This document shows positions 32,484 through 42,934 of a stretch of 64,000 bases of DNA, in pieces. The notes under the pieces were generated by a model, which saw nothing but the letters and a program-made list of their open reading frames with translations, had not been told where the DNA came from and searched no databases. The DNA is taken from NCBI RefSeq assembly GCF_004366595.1, contig NZ_SORE01000008.1, positions 186,001-250,000 of the forward strand. The letters are read 5' to 3'. The position numbers and the translations under genes were made by a program. Origin of the DNA: Paraburkholderia rhizosphaerae. GTDB taxonomy: Bacteria > Pseudomonadota > Gammaproteobacteria > Burkholderiales > Burkholderiaceae. Positions within the stretch are counted from its first letter, which is position 1. The number at the start of each line of letters is the position of its first letter.

Positions 32484-33152
32484 TTAGTCGGCCAGCGACG
32501 TCAGTACCGTCGCGCGCTTGCCCACCGTCTGCGCGAGGATCGGCAACTCGTCTTCGTTCAGGCTGAGCGCATTGGCCAGCAGCCGGTGATTGATCCAGCC
32601 GCGCACGACGGTTGCGAGTCCTGCCGACGCACAGTACAACGATACGTTCTGCGAGATCGCGCCGGCGGACACTGCGGCAAAGATGTCGCGCTGCTGCGGC
32701 GCCATCTCGAGCAGCTTCGACATGCACACGACGTAGACGAGGTCGAGCGGCGCCGTGCCGACGAAGTCCTGGTAGCCGGTCATATTGCGCGCATCGACCG
32801 CGTGCTTGAGCACCAGCCGGTGCCCGGGCGCATCGTATCGGTAGACACCTTCTTCCAGCACCGCATAGACATCGACTTCGCGGAACGCATGCGCGGAAGG
32901 CGCAGTGCGGCCGCCGGTGGCTGGCCGGTTCACGCCGTTGGCGGCCCACAGAATGCCGCCGAGGGTGCCTTGCGTCAAACGGTCGTCGGCGAATTCACGC
33001 GTGCTGGCGCGTGTCCAGAGCGCGGTCATCAGCGACACCCCTGAATCGGTATCCGGCTGCGGCAGGTCGATCACGGCAGGTGCGTGGCTTCGCGGCGTAA
33101 CCTCGCGGGCGGACGGCGAAGGCTCGTAAGTCAACAGTTCGATTTCGGTCAT
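32484..33152 (-). CDS. SagB/nitroreductase-family protein
   Basis: This 222-residue protein contains the nitroreductase-family opening WTRASTREFADDRLTQGTLG with ILWAANGVNRP, then HAFREVDVYAVLEEGVYRYD (the SagB-type nitroreductase pattern). A late FMN region follows (AGAISQNVSLYCASAGLATV). It probably binds FMN and reduces a nitro, quinone or thiazoline-like substrate with NAD(P)H; the substrate is unknown. ATG 33152 is preferred over an upstream open extension. An exact FNR box ends 81 bp upstream. Confidence 0.85.
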   Translation of the reverse strand: MTEIELLTYEPSPSAREVTPRSHAPAVIDLPQPDTDSGVSLMTALWTRASTREFADDRLTQGTLGGILWAANGVNRPATGGRTAPSAHAFREVDVYAVLEEGVYRYDAPGHRLVLKHAVDARNMTGYQDFVGTAPLDLVYVVCMSKLLEMAPQQRDIFAAVSAGAISQNVSLYCASAGLATVVRGWINHRLLANALSLNEDELPILAQTVGKRATVLTSLAD

Positions 33153-33232
33153 GTCACACTCCATTGAAGGCGGTCGATCCGCGTGAGCGCGCGGCACCGC
33201 CTTACACGATAACGACGGCGTGAGTGCGCCAT

Positions 33233-33246
33233 TTGATTTCAGTCAA
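33233..33246. promoter_or_regulatory. FNR-type box TTGATTTCAGTCAA overlapping the rhomboid stop codon
   Basis: This exact match lies 81 bp upstream of the nitroreductase start (leftward). The stop codon of the upstream rhomboid gene lies within it. Confidence 0.75.
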
Positions 33247-33907
33247 GCTGACCGTGCTGCGCGCGGCGCGTCCAGTGCAGCACCAGCGCGAGCGCAGCGG
33301 CCATGCCACCGAGATGCGCAAAGTGCGCGATTCCCGGCGCGCGGCCGGTCAGTCCGAGCGCCAGTTCCAGCAGCGCATAACCTGTCGCGAACAGCCAGGC
33401 CGGCATCGGGATCGGCGGGAAGAGCAGTACGACCGGTTCCTTCGGAAATAGCAGCGCATAGGCGAGCAGTACGCCAAACACACCCGCGGATGCACCGACG
33501 GACGGGTAGGCGCCCGCGGCCGACAGCAGCGCGACCGCTGTCTGCGCGAGCGCGCCGGTTACCACGCTGGCGACATACAACTCGCCCATTCTTCTGGCCC
33601 CGAGCGCGCGCTCTATCGGTCTTCCGAACATATAGAGCCCCCACATGTTGAACGCCAGGTGAGTAGCGCTCGCATGCAGGAAACTATAGGTAACAAGTTG
33701 CCAAAGATGGAATCCGGCGGCGCCGCCGGCATGTGGGGGCCATAGTGCGAACCGCATCACGGTCTCGCGATCGCCTGCGGATTCGAGCGCGAAACCGAGC
33801 AGATTCAATGCGATCAGGATCAGCGTCATGATGGGCTGGCACAGTGGCGTTCGGTATTCGAATGACTTCACGTTACCGTCGCGTTCATTCACGGCTTTGA
33901 CCTGCAT
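33239..33907 (-). CDS. Rhomboid intramembrane serine protease
   Basis: This 222-residue protein has six hydrophobic segments. Loop/helix 2 reads WQLVTYSFLHASATHLAFNM, the catalytic Ser lies in GASAGVFG, and the catalytic His is in HFAHLGG near residue 195. It cleaves transmembrane substrates within the inner membrane; substrates are unknown. ATG 33907 gives an N-terminal cytosolic stretch. ATG 33830 (MTLILIALN) is a shorter alternative, and neither has a strong ribosome-binding site. A near-consensus FNR site overlaps its first codons. Confidence 0.9.
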   Translation of the reverse strand: MQVKAVNERDGNVKSFEYRTPLCQPIMTLILIALNLLGFALESAGDRETVMRFALWPPHAGGAAGFHLWQLVTYSFLHASATHLAFNMWGLYMFGRPIERALGARRMGELYVASVVTGALAQTAVALLSAAGAYPSVGASAGVFGVLLAYALLFPKEPVVLLFPPIPMPAWLFATGYALLELALGLTGRAPGIAHFAHLGGMAAALALVLHWTRRAQHGQLD

Positions 33908-33910
33908 CAG
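33897..33910. promoter_or_regulatory. Near-consensus FNR-type box TTGACCTGCATCAG
   Basis: One base differs from the consensus. It ends 67 bp before the BON gene start at 33977, the island's usual spacing. Confidence 0.45.
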
Positions 33911-33976
33911 ATCACGCAGCGCCGCATGTGCAATGCTGGGTTGTATCGGGTACCCGTATCAAACGAGGAGCATGCG

Positions 33977-34627
33977 ATGAAATCGGACAAACAACTGAAG
34001 CAGGAAGTGGAAGAGGAACTCGAATGGGACCCGGCCGTCACGGCGACCGAGATCGGTGTCGAGGTGACGGACCGCGTCGTCACACTGTCGGGCCATCCGG
34101 TGAGCTACGCGGAAAAACTGGCCGCGGAGAAGGCCGCACACCGGGTTGCCGGCGTGAAAGGCGTCGTGGTGGAGATGACCGTGCTGTTGCCGCAGGCGGA
34201 TAAGCGCAGCGACTCCGATATCGCCGAAGCCGTACACGCGATTCTGCACTGGACGGTGGGGCTGCCCGACGACGCGGTCAAGGTGCAGGTCGAACGTGGC
34301 TGGGTCACGTTGAGCGGCACGGTCGATTGGGCCTACCAGAGCCATATCGCGGTGCGCTCGGTTTCGCACATGCGGGGCGTGGTCGGCGTATCGAATCAGA
34401 TCGACATACGCGGGGACGTCGGGTCCGACGACGTCGGCACGAAGATCCGTGAGGCGATGCAACGGCATGCGCAGCGGGAAGCCAACCATATCGACATCGC
34501 GGTGCGCGACGGCACCGTGACGTTGAGCGGCAAGGTCGATTCGTATGCCGAACGCTCAGTCGCGCGCGGTGCAGCGTGGAGCGCGCCAGGCGTGCGAGCG
34601 GTGGTCGACGATCTTCGCGTTGAATGA
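33977..34627 (+). CDS. Triple BON-domain protein
   Basis: This 216-residue protein has three BON domains (about 5-75, 80-145 and 150-216). Each has the V-T-L-S-G-x-V core: GVEVTDRVVTLSGHPVSYAE, VERGWVTLSGTVDWAYQSH and VRDGTVTLSGKVDSYAERS. There is no signal peptide, so it is probably cytosolic, unlike exported OsmY. BON domains bind phospholipid or other surfaces in stress responses. ATG 33977 is preceded by GAGGAG. Paralogues lie at 54692 and 55409, and a truncated copy at 31816. Confidence 0.92.
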   Translation: MKSDKQLKQEVEEELEWDPAVTATEIGVEVTDRVVTLSGHPVSYAEKLAAEKAAHRVAGVKGVVVEMTVLLPQADKRSDSDIAEAVHAILHWTVGLPDDAVKVQVERGWVTLSGTVDWAYQSHIAVRSVSHMRGVVGVSNQIDIRGDVGSDDVGTKIREAMQRHAQREANHIDIAVRDGTVTLSGKVDSYAERSVARGAAWSAPGVRAVVDDLRVE

Positions 34628-34733
34628 CCTGACAATTGCGCGAATACGGCGCGAACGGCGAACCATCGAGGCAATCGCACGGCCGGAGATGCGGGCCGCT
34701 CGTGATACTTCGATTGCTTCAAAGGAGACTGGT

Positions 34734-34970
34734 ATGACACTGGCTGGCAATGCACATGAAACCGAGTGGTCCGTGGACGTTACTACGTTCGCCGCCGAGC
34801 AGGGGTACCGAAGCAATATTCGCGTGTCCCATCAATCCGCAAGCGGCGCGTTTGCGCACGACTTCCAGCACAGCGGCATCTTCGCGACTGAACGCGAGGC
34901 GCTACTCGAGGGGTTGCGCGAAGGCATGACGTGGGTCGAACTGAAGCTATCCGGCGCACTGCACGTTTGA
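34734..34970 (+). CDS. Small hypothetical protein, 78 aa
   Basis: The protein starts MTLAGNAHETEWSVDVTTFA with AAAGGAG before ATG 34734. It shows a strand-strand-helix pattern (YRSNIRVSHQSASGAFAHDF, then EREALLEGLREGMTWVELKL), like the many 70-90-residue single-domain proteins of Burkholderia genomes whose role is unknown. It lies between the BON and CBS genes in one rightward group, which suggests a stress-related role. Confidence 0.65.
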   Translation: MTLAGNAHETEWSVDVTTFAAEQGYRSNIRVSHQSASGAFAHDFQHSGIFATEREALLEGLREGMTWVELKLSGALHV

Positions 34971-35014
34971 CGTCTGCCGCATCAGCCGCACTGATGCACA
35001 GGAGAAAGCCTGCC

Positions 35015-35464
35015 ATGGACGCAGCACATATCTGTACACCGGACGTCGTCGCGTGCCGTCGTGACACGTCGCTCGTGGAGGCGGCGCGATTGATGCGCGA
35101 CTGCCATGTCGGCGATCTGATCGTTGTCGAAGGGGCAGCGGGCGACGCGTCGCCGGTTGGTATCCTGACCGACCGCGACGTGGTGCTTGCGGTCGTTGCG
35201 GCCGGCGTCGATCCGGCCACGCTATACGTCGGCGAAGTGATGTCGACGCCCGCGGTCGTCGCTTACGCGTGGGAGGATCTGTGGCAGGTCGCGGGCCGCA
35301 TGCGCCTGCACGGCGTGCGCCGTATGCCCGTGATCGGCCAGACGGGAGCGATGATCGGTGTGATCGCTTTCGATGATCTGCTGGAAGCCGGATCGAACCT
35401 CGTGGCGTCGCTTTGCGGGACCGCCGGCCGCCAGCCGTATTTCGAACAGAAACGGCGCGCGTAA
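35015..35464 (+). CDS. CBS-domain-pair protein
   Basis: This 149-residue protein has two CBS motifs: about 5-65 (CTPDVVACRRDTSLVEAARL, GILTDRDVVLAVV) and about 72-130 (VGEVMSTPAVVAYAWEDLWQ, RRMPVIGQTGAMIGVIAFDD). Stand-alone CBS pairs bind adenine nucleotides or other ligands and sense energy state. AGGAG precedes ATG 35015. It follows the BON gene and a small protein, and fits the adenylate-sensing theme of the Usp genes here. Confidence 0.92.
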   Translation: MDAAHICTPDVVACRRDTSLVEAARLMRDCHVGDLIVVEGAAGDASPVGILTDRDVVLAVVAAGVDPATLYVGEVMSTPAVVAYAWEDLWQVAGRMRLHGVRRMPVIGQTGAMIGVIAFDDLLEAGSNLVASLCGTAGRQPYFEQKRRA

Positions 35465-35512
35465 CGAACGAACGGAACGCGCGTAACGACGACGATGCGC
35501 ATCCCCGCGTGG

Positions 35513-35524
35513 AGGATGCGCATC
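35513..35524. repeat. Palindrome GGATGCGCATCC with a partial direct copy
   Basis: The 12-bp palindrome GGATGCGCATCC follows a copy of its GATGCGCATCC half at about 35493-35503. It could help terminate the CBS transcript. Confidence 0.5.
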
Positions 35525-35530
35525 CGTTTG

Positions 35531-35603
35531 CTTCCATTTCCCCAGTCTTTCCCCAGTCTCCCCCCAAGTCTCCCGTCTTTCCGCTCTTTCCGTTCTTTCA
35601 GAA
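35531..35603 (+). repeat. Polypyrimidine tract with CTTTCC/CCAGTC units
   Basis: About 70 bp are nearly all C and T on the plus strand, with recurring CAGTCTTTCCC, CAGTCTCCC and GTCTTTCCG-like units. It lies in the convergent gap between the CBS gene and the amino-acid antiporter. No gene is seen here. Confidence 0.7.
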
Positions 35604-35686
35604 CTGTGCCGGCGGTGCATCGCGATCCGCTTTGCGCGCAGCGAAACCTGCAACGGACCTTCACCGGCACCACGATTGCGATGCTG

Positions 35687-37174
35687 TCACAGGCTCAGGC
35701 CGCCTGTCGCGAGCAGCACGGCTGCGCAAGCAGCGAGCGCGAGCAGCCCGACCAGAATCAGCATCTCGAACGGACGGAACATGCGTGTGCGTTGCTCGCG
35801 TTTGGACCATGCGTACACGATCACACCCGGCGCATAGAGCAGCGCGCTCAACAGCAGGTATTTGAGGCCCGCCGCGTACAGTAGCCAGATGCAATAGAGG
35901 GTCGCCGAGGCGGCGATCAGCGTGTCGCGGTGACGCACGGCGGTGTCCGTTGCCGCATACCCGTCGCCGCGCCATGCGATCACACAGGCATAGACCGCGG
36001 AGAACAGGTAGGGCACGAGAATCATCGATGTCGCGAGCGAGATCAGCGCAAGGTAGGTCGCGTTCGAGACGAGCGCGACGACCAGAAACAGCTGCACCAG
36101 TCCGTTGGTCAGCCACAACGCGCCTGCCGGCACGCCTTGCGCGTTTTCGCGCGCAAGACGGCGCGGCATCACGCCGTCCGATGCAGGCGTAAAAAGTGTC
36201 TCCGCGGCGAGCAGTGTCCATGCGAGCAATGCGCCGCCCACCGATACCAGCAAACCGAGATTGATCACCACTGCTCCCCACGTGCCGACGACGTGCGCGA
36301 GCACTCCGGCCATCGACGGATTTTTCATCGCCGCCAGTTCGGGTTGGCCGACTACGCCGAGCGACAGCAGCGATACGCCCATCAGGAGCGCCAGCACGAT
36401 CACAAAGCCGAGCACGGTCGCGCGGCCGATATCCTTCCGGTTTTGCGCGCGCGCGGACAGCACACTTGCGCCCTCGATGCCGATAAAGACCCACACGGTC
36501 ACGAGCATCGTGCTCTTGACCTGTTCGAGCACGCCAGGCAGCTTCGCATTGCCCCAGAAGTCGCTGCGAAACTGTACGCCGCGAAACGCAGCCGCGACCA
36601 GCACGATAAACAGCAGTAGCGGCACGATCTTCGCAACCGTGGTTAGCCCATTCATCACCGCTGCGCTGCGGATGCCGCGCAGGATCATCGCGTGCATGAT
36701 CCACAGTACGATCGATGCGCCGGCGATCGCGGCCGGCGTGTTGCCGTCGCCGAACACCGGAAAGAAGTAGCCGAGCGTACCGAAGACGATGACGAGGTAG
36801 CCGACGTTGCCGATCCACGCACTGACCCAGTATCCCCATGCGGAATTGAACCCGACAAAGTCGCCGGCGCTCGCGCGCGCGTACGCGTAGATGCCGTTGT
36901 CGAGTTGCGGCGCGCGAGTCGCGAGTGTCTGATAGCACAGCGCCAGCATCAACATGCCAACCCCGGTAATCAGCCAGCCGCTCAGCACTGCGCCGGCGCC
37001 CGCGCCGGCGGCCATATTCTGCGGCAACGAGAAGATACCGCTGCCGATCATCGAGCCGATGACGACCGCTGTGAGCAGCGAAAGGGGGAGTCTGCCCTGA
37101 GGGGCGGTGACGCTTGCCGTTTGCGGCGGCGCGCTGGACGGTGCTTGTCCGAGATGCTCTACAGGATGGCTCAT
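35687..37174 (-). CDS. APC-family basic amino-acid antiporter (ArcD/lysine permease-like)
   Basis: This 495-residue protein has about 12 transmembrane helices and the APC signature near the start (LTAVVIGSMIGSGIFSLPQN, G-S-G-I-F). It belongs to the basic amino acid/polyamine antiporter group that includes arginine/ornithine exchangers. In Pseudomonas the arginine deiminase antiporter gene arcD is switched on by the FNR homologue ANR without oxygen. Here an FNR-like box ends 57 bp upstream, but no arcABC genes are in view. ATG 37174 has a GGGAG site; an extended frame to 37228 is less likely. Confidence 0.85.
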   Translation of the reverse strand: MSHPVEHLGQAPSSAPPQTASVTAPQGRLPLSLLTAVVIGSMIGSGIFSLPQNMAAGAGAGAVLSGWLITGVGMLMLALCYQTLATRAPQLDNGIYAYARASAGDFVGFNSAWGYWVSAWIGNVGYLVIVFGTLGYFFPVFGDGNTPAAIAGASIVLWIMHAMILRGIRSAAVMNGLTTVAKIVPLLLFIVLVAAAFRGVQFRSDFWGNAKLPGVLEQVKSTMLVTVWVFIGIEGASVLSARAQNRKDIGRATVLGFVIVLALLMGVSLLSLGVVGQPELAAMKNPSMAGVLAHVVGTWGAVVINLGLLVSVGGALLAWTLLAAETLFTPASDGVMPRRLARENAQGVPAGALWLTNGLVQLFLVVALVSNATYLALISLATSMILVPYLFSAVYACVIAWRGDGYAATDTAVRHRDTLIAASATLYCIWLLYAAGLKYLLLSALLYAPGVIVYAWSKREQRTRMFRPFEMLILVGLLALAACAAVLLATGGLSL

Positions 37175-37230
37175 GATGAAGCTCCCTGGTTCAGGAGACT
37201 TCATTAAGTCATGCAGACGGCTTAGCACAA

Positions 37231-37244
37231 TTGATGCAGATCAT
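37231..37244. promoter_or_regulatory. Near-consensus FNR-type box TTGATGCAGATCAT
   Basis: One base differs from the consensus. It ends 57 bp upstream of the antiporter start, and is located between the antiporter and the small protein at 37273. Confidence 0.5.
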
Positions 37245-37272
37245 CCTTTGATCGGGTGACGACGCGGCCCGC

Positions 37273-37530
37273 TCACGCCGGGTCGCATTCGCGCGGCCGG
37301 TTGCCGACACTGGCTGCGAAGCGGCGCAGCGACGCGAGCGATCCCACCACGCTTTGATATTTTTCGCGGCCGATCTGCGCATCGAGAAGCACGAGCATGC
37401 CCGCGTCGCGGGCGAGTTCGAGCAATGCGTCGGGTTCGTCGAAGATCGGAAGCTCGCCGCTCGCACCGGCCGTCAGCGCAGGCTGTGCAGTAACGGTGGA
37501 AAGAGCGCAGGCACTGTTGGCGTTCGACAT
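37273..37530 (-). CDS. Small hypothetical protein, 85 aa
   Basis: The protein starts MSNANSACALSTVTAQPALT with GAGGAG before ATG 37530. The C-terminal two-thirds look folded (DEPDALLELARDAGMLVLLD, GREKYQSVVGSLASLRRFAA), while the start is Ala/Thr-rich. No family is recognised. It is transcribed leftward, 98 bp before the antiporter start, and may form a transcription unit with the acyltransferase fusion upstream. Confidence 0.55.
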   Translation of the reverse strand: MSNANSACALSTVTAQPALTAGASGELPIFDEPDALLELARDAGMLVLLDAQIGREKYQSVVGSLASLRRFAASVGNRPRECDPA

Positions 37531-37696
37531 GTTGGTCTCCTCTGTCAGGCGCCCGGGGCGGTGTTCGCTGTGTCCGGCAACCGCTGCGTCCGACGCAACC
37601 GAATGTATGGCTGAAGTATGGTGCGCAGTGCGTGCTGATCCAATCAGGTGCGGCTGAAGTCGACGTAGTCCTCGTCACTCGTCGTGCGGCGTATTC

Positions 37697-40615
<2,919 letters not shown>

Positions 40616-40669
40616 TCGATGTCTCCTTGATGGCGGTTCTGGACGTGCGCTCGCGCGGTCCAGTACGCT

Positions 40670-41167
40670 TCAGATGCCGCGCGACGGATAGCGATAGCGT
40701 CCATGCGCGCGCGCCTGATCTTCATGCCATGGCCGCGCTGAGCGCTTCGCCGGGCCGAGCCAGCGAGGCCTGCTTGCGAGCTTCGCTGCATCGCTCGGCC
40801 GCTGCCCGGCGCCGGTGGCGATGAACGGTGGGAGCGGGCGCGCTGCAGGCGGAGTCTTGAGCCGGGCAGAGAAGATCAATGAGCCCGGCTTCACGCGTGT
40901 TCTGTCGCGAGAGACGACGCGATCGACCAGCGCCAGCAGTTCGACCGCACGGCGCAGGCGCGCCGGGCTCAGCGCACCGGACGTAAACGCTTGAGCGTCG
41001 GCATCGATGTGCGTGGCGTGGCGGATTTCGATGTGGCATAGCTCGCCTGTGCAGCCAAGCGAAAACGCGACGTCGTAGCATTGCGCCCGGCGCCGCTTCG
41101 GCTCGTAGCGGAAGCGGAATTCGGCAACCGGCACGCGGCGGTGCAACAGTGGGATGGTGCGTGCCAT
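40670..41167 (-). CDS. Hypothetical protein, 165 aa
   Basis: The leftward frame starts MARTIPLLHRRVPVAEFRFR (ATG 41167). The first 110 residues look folded, with EPKRRRAQCYDVAFSLGCTG, HATHIDADAQAFTSGALSPA and RLRRAVELLALVDRVVSRDR. The rest is Arg/Pro/Ala-rich and may be disordered or not translated. No family is recognised. The frame remains open to 41488, but that extension is Arg/Cys-rich and overlaps two FNR boxes, so a later start is chosen. Confidence 0.45.
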   Translation of the reverse strand: MARTIPLLHRRVPVAEFRFRYEPKRRRAQCYDVAFSLGCTGELCHIEIRHATHIDADAQAFTSGALSPARLRRAVELLALVDRVVSRDRTRVKPGSLIFSARLKTPPAARPLPPFIATGAGQRPSDAAKLASRPRWLGPAKRSARPWHEDQARAHGRYRYPSRGI

Positions 41168-41372
41168 TATCGTGTCCGCTGTCTGCCTCGCCCACACGCA
41201 TCGCGAGTGAGAGGGGGTAACCGAATGCGCGTATGCGCATCGGCGGCACAAAGCGCACTGCACAGACAGGGCGGCACGCGCATCAGCATCTGCATGAATT
41301 TCATCGGTCGAGAGCCTATGTCTTTTGCAAATCGTGGCCAGTCCATTCGACACCGCCGCGCGCGGCGCTCCA

Positions 41373-41386
41373 TTGACATGCATCAA
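41373..41386. promoter_or_regulatory. FNR-type box TTGACATGCATCAA
   Basis: This exact match lies 206 bp from the leftward start at 41167, the larger distance fitting the uncertain start of that gene. It is paired with the box at 41420. Confidence 0.7.
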
Positions 41387-41419
41387 GCTCGCGCGCGACG
41401 AAGCGCGGATGTCGCCCAG

Positions 41420-41433
41420 TTGACGCACGTCAA
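41420..41433. promoter_or_regulatory. FNR-type box TTGACGCACGTCAA
   Basis: This exact match ends 106 bp upstream of the HPF-like gene start at 41539. Its centre is 47 bp from the companion box. Confidence 0.75.
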
Positions 41434-41538
41434 GCCGTCGATGATCGTTGCGGCGATCATCGAGGCAGCAAGTTGCGCAATACTCCACTCAGGTGGCGAC
41501 GGCGTGAATGGCGAACACATTGCGCGGGAGAGGCCATC

Positions 41539-41859
41539 ATGGGAGTGGGCATGCAAATCGTTTATCTCGGCTTTGCCGGCTCGAAGGATCTGGAGAGCGA
41601 AGCGGGTGCTCAGCTGGTGCGTCTTGAGCGCTACAGCAATCTGTTGTCTGGCTGTCATCTGGCGATCGAGGCGCTGCGCTGGCGCAGCGGGCATCCGGTC
41701 TATGATGTGCGGCTCGACCTTCTGATGCGTACGCTCGGCCTCAAGCCGATCAATCATTGCGAGAACGAAAATCCGCAGAAGGCGATCCAGCAAGCGTTCG
41801 ATCTTGCCGAACGGGAGTTGCAGGCGCTAATGGCGAGTCCGAGGACCCACATTCACTGA
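41539..41859 (+). CDS. HPF/RaiA-like ribosome hibernation protein (divergent)
   Basis: This 106-residue protein starts MGVGMQIVYLGFAGSKDLES. The order of elements follows the hibernation-promoting factor fold: strand MQIVYLGF, helix SEAGAQLVRLERYSNLLSG, and strands CHLAIEALRW and YDVRLDLLMRTLG. It ends with the helix NPQKAIQQAFDLAERELQAL, which parallels the A-x-D-x-A-x-x-x-L-E-R-Q-L end of HPF. Such proteins bind idle 30S subunits and protect ribosomes in dormancy. The match is by pattern rather than close identity. ATG 41551 is an alternative start. The FNR boxes upstream suggest induction at low oxygen. Confidence 0.65.
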   Translation: MGVGMQIVYLGFAGSKDLESEAGAQLVRLERYSNLLSGCHLAIEALRWRSGHPVYDVRLDLLMRTLGLKPINHCENENPQKAIQQAFDLAERELQALMASPRTHIH

Positions 41860-41929
41860 ACGGGAAAAAAGCAACCGTATGGTTCACGCGGTCCGGGGTC
41901 CGAGCGTGAAGTTAGGGGCCCGCGCGCGG

Positions 41930-42301
41930 TCAGATTTCATCGTCCGCGAACACGCCGCGTTCGGGCGCGGTGGCGGTTGCGTCGATACACTGGACGTGCC
42001 AGTGCCCGACCACCGGCGCGTGATGTGCATAGCGATGCCACAGCGCACGGCCGCTTTCTCCTTCGAATGGCCCGCATAGGCCCGAGAGATTAAGTCCCTC
42101 GAGCACGCAGACCGGATGTCCGCCATGCTGAGCAGCGATGCGCGTATCGCTCCCGCTGCATTCGAGCGTCCCCCATTCGGGCAGATCGATCACCGCATGG
42201 CCCTCGCGCGACCATTTGCGTGCATCGACGTCGAGCCAGAGAATGGCGTACACGGACGGGTCCGCACAGTTAAATGTATCGAGGTGCACGGTAATACGCA
42301 T
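41930..42301 (-). CDS. DUF3564-like small protein
   Basis: This 123-residue protein starts MRITVHLDTFNCADPSVYAI and contains AILWLDVDARKWSREGHAVI, DLPEWGTLECSGSDT, PVCVLEGLNLSGLCGPFEGE and ALWHRY. The pattern of paired strands and the W-S-R-E-x-H and C-V-L-E-G-L stretches resemble DUF3564 proteins of Burkholderiaceae. Function is unknown. It lies leftward, downstream of the cytochrome c gene on the same strand (81 bp), so it may share that gene's FNR-box promoter. Confidence 0.65.
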   Translation of the reverse strand: MRITVHLDTFNCADPSVYAILWLDVDARKWSREGHAVIDLPEWGTLECSGSDTRIAAQHGGHPVCVLEGLNLSGLCGPFEGESGRALWHRYAHHAPVVGHWHVQCIDATATAPERGVFADDEI

Positions 42302-42382
42302 TGCTTTCTCCGTTGCAGCCCTCCGTTCTCGCGGAGCGTCTCGCCGTGAGGGTCGTCCGACGAGAGTCCGGGCTGGCGAGCA

Positions 42383-42730
42383 TCACTGGCTCATCACCCA
42401 TTCGATCAGCGTGCGTGCGTCTTCGGGGGACAACGGCGGGCCGCCTCGCTCAGCGGAGACCGGCATCGGCATGTCGCCCCAATGCGCGCGCCCGCCGGCG
42501 CGCAGCTTCTGCTCGAGCATCAGGTTCGCATTCGGCACGTTCCGGTAGCGCTCGGCAATCTGGTGGAACGCCGGCGCAAGAAACGGAGCGTCGGACGTAT
42601 GGCAGAACATGCAGTGTTGCTGATCGACCAGTTCGGTTGGCTCGTTGCGCTGCGCATAGGCGCCGCTGCACACGGCGCCGGCCGTCACGGCCACGCCGAT
42701 GGCCAGCACGCGAAGAAGCAAAGTAGACAT
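42383..42730 (-). CDS. Exported c-type cytochrome, single heme
   Basis: This 115-residue protein has a signal peptide (LLRVLAIGVAVTAGAVCSGAYA), then the heme-binding CMFCH motif. A likely axial Met lies in HWGDMPMP, and the C-terminal helix is LSPEDARTLIEWVMSQ. It is a small periplasmic class-I cytochrome that shuttles electrons, probably between respiratory complexes. An exact FNR box ends 54 bp upstream, consistent with use at low oxygen. Confidence 0.93.
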   Translation of the reverse strand: MSTLLLRVLAIGVAVTAGAVCSGAYAQRNEPTELVDQQHCMFCHTSDAPFLAPAFHQIAERYRNVPNANLMLEQKLRAGGRAHWGDMPMPVSAERGGPPLSPEDARTLIEWVMSQ

Positions 42731-42783
42731 GGTGAAGGCTCCGTCGGTTCGTGATTACTGTAGCCTGACGCTCGCGAATGCCT

Positions 42784-42797
42784 TTGACGTGTATCAA
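42784..42797. promoter_or_regulatory. FNR-type box TTGACGTGTATCAA
   Basis: This exact match ends 54 bp upstream of the cytochrome c start. It lies in the gap after the FNR regulator gene, which is on the same strand. Confidence 0.8.
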
Positions 42798-42934
42798 GCG
42801 TCGCGGCGGCGTCAGGTGAGGCGAAGAGCCTCATGCGCACCGCGTGCGGACGGGGCCGCCAATCGTCGGGGATTCAGGCTGAACAGGCGATCGGCGGCTA
42901 GCTTCGGCGGACAATCCGGCGCTCGCACTTGCAG

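Larger units (their letters stand above)
41168..41538. other. Divergent region with two FNR boxes
   Basis: This 371-bp gap between the leftward hypothetical gene (41167) and the rightward HPF-like gene (41539) contains exact FNR boxes at 41373-41386 and 41420-41433. No other gene is seen. Confidence 0.55.
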
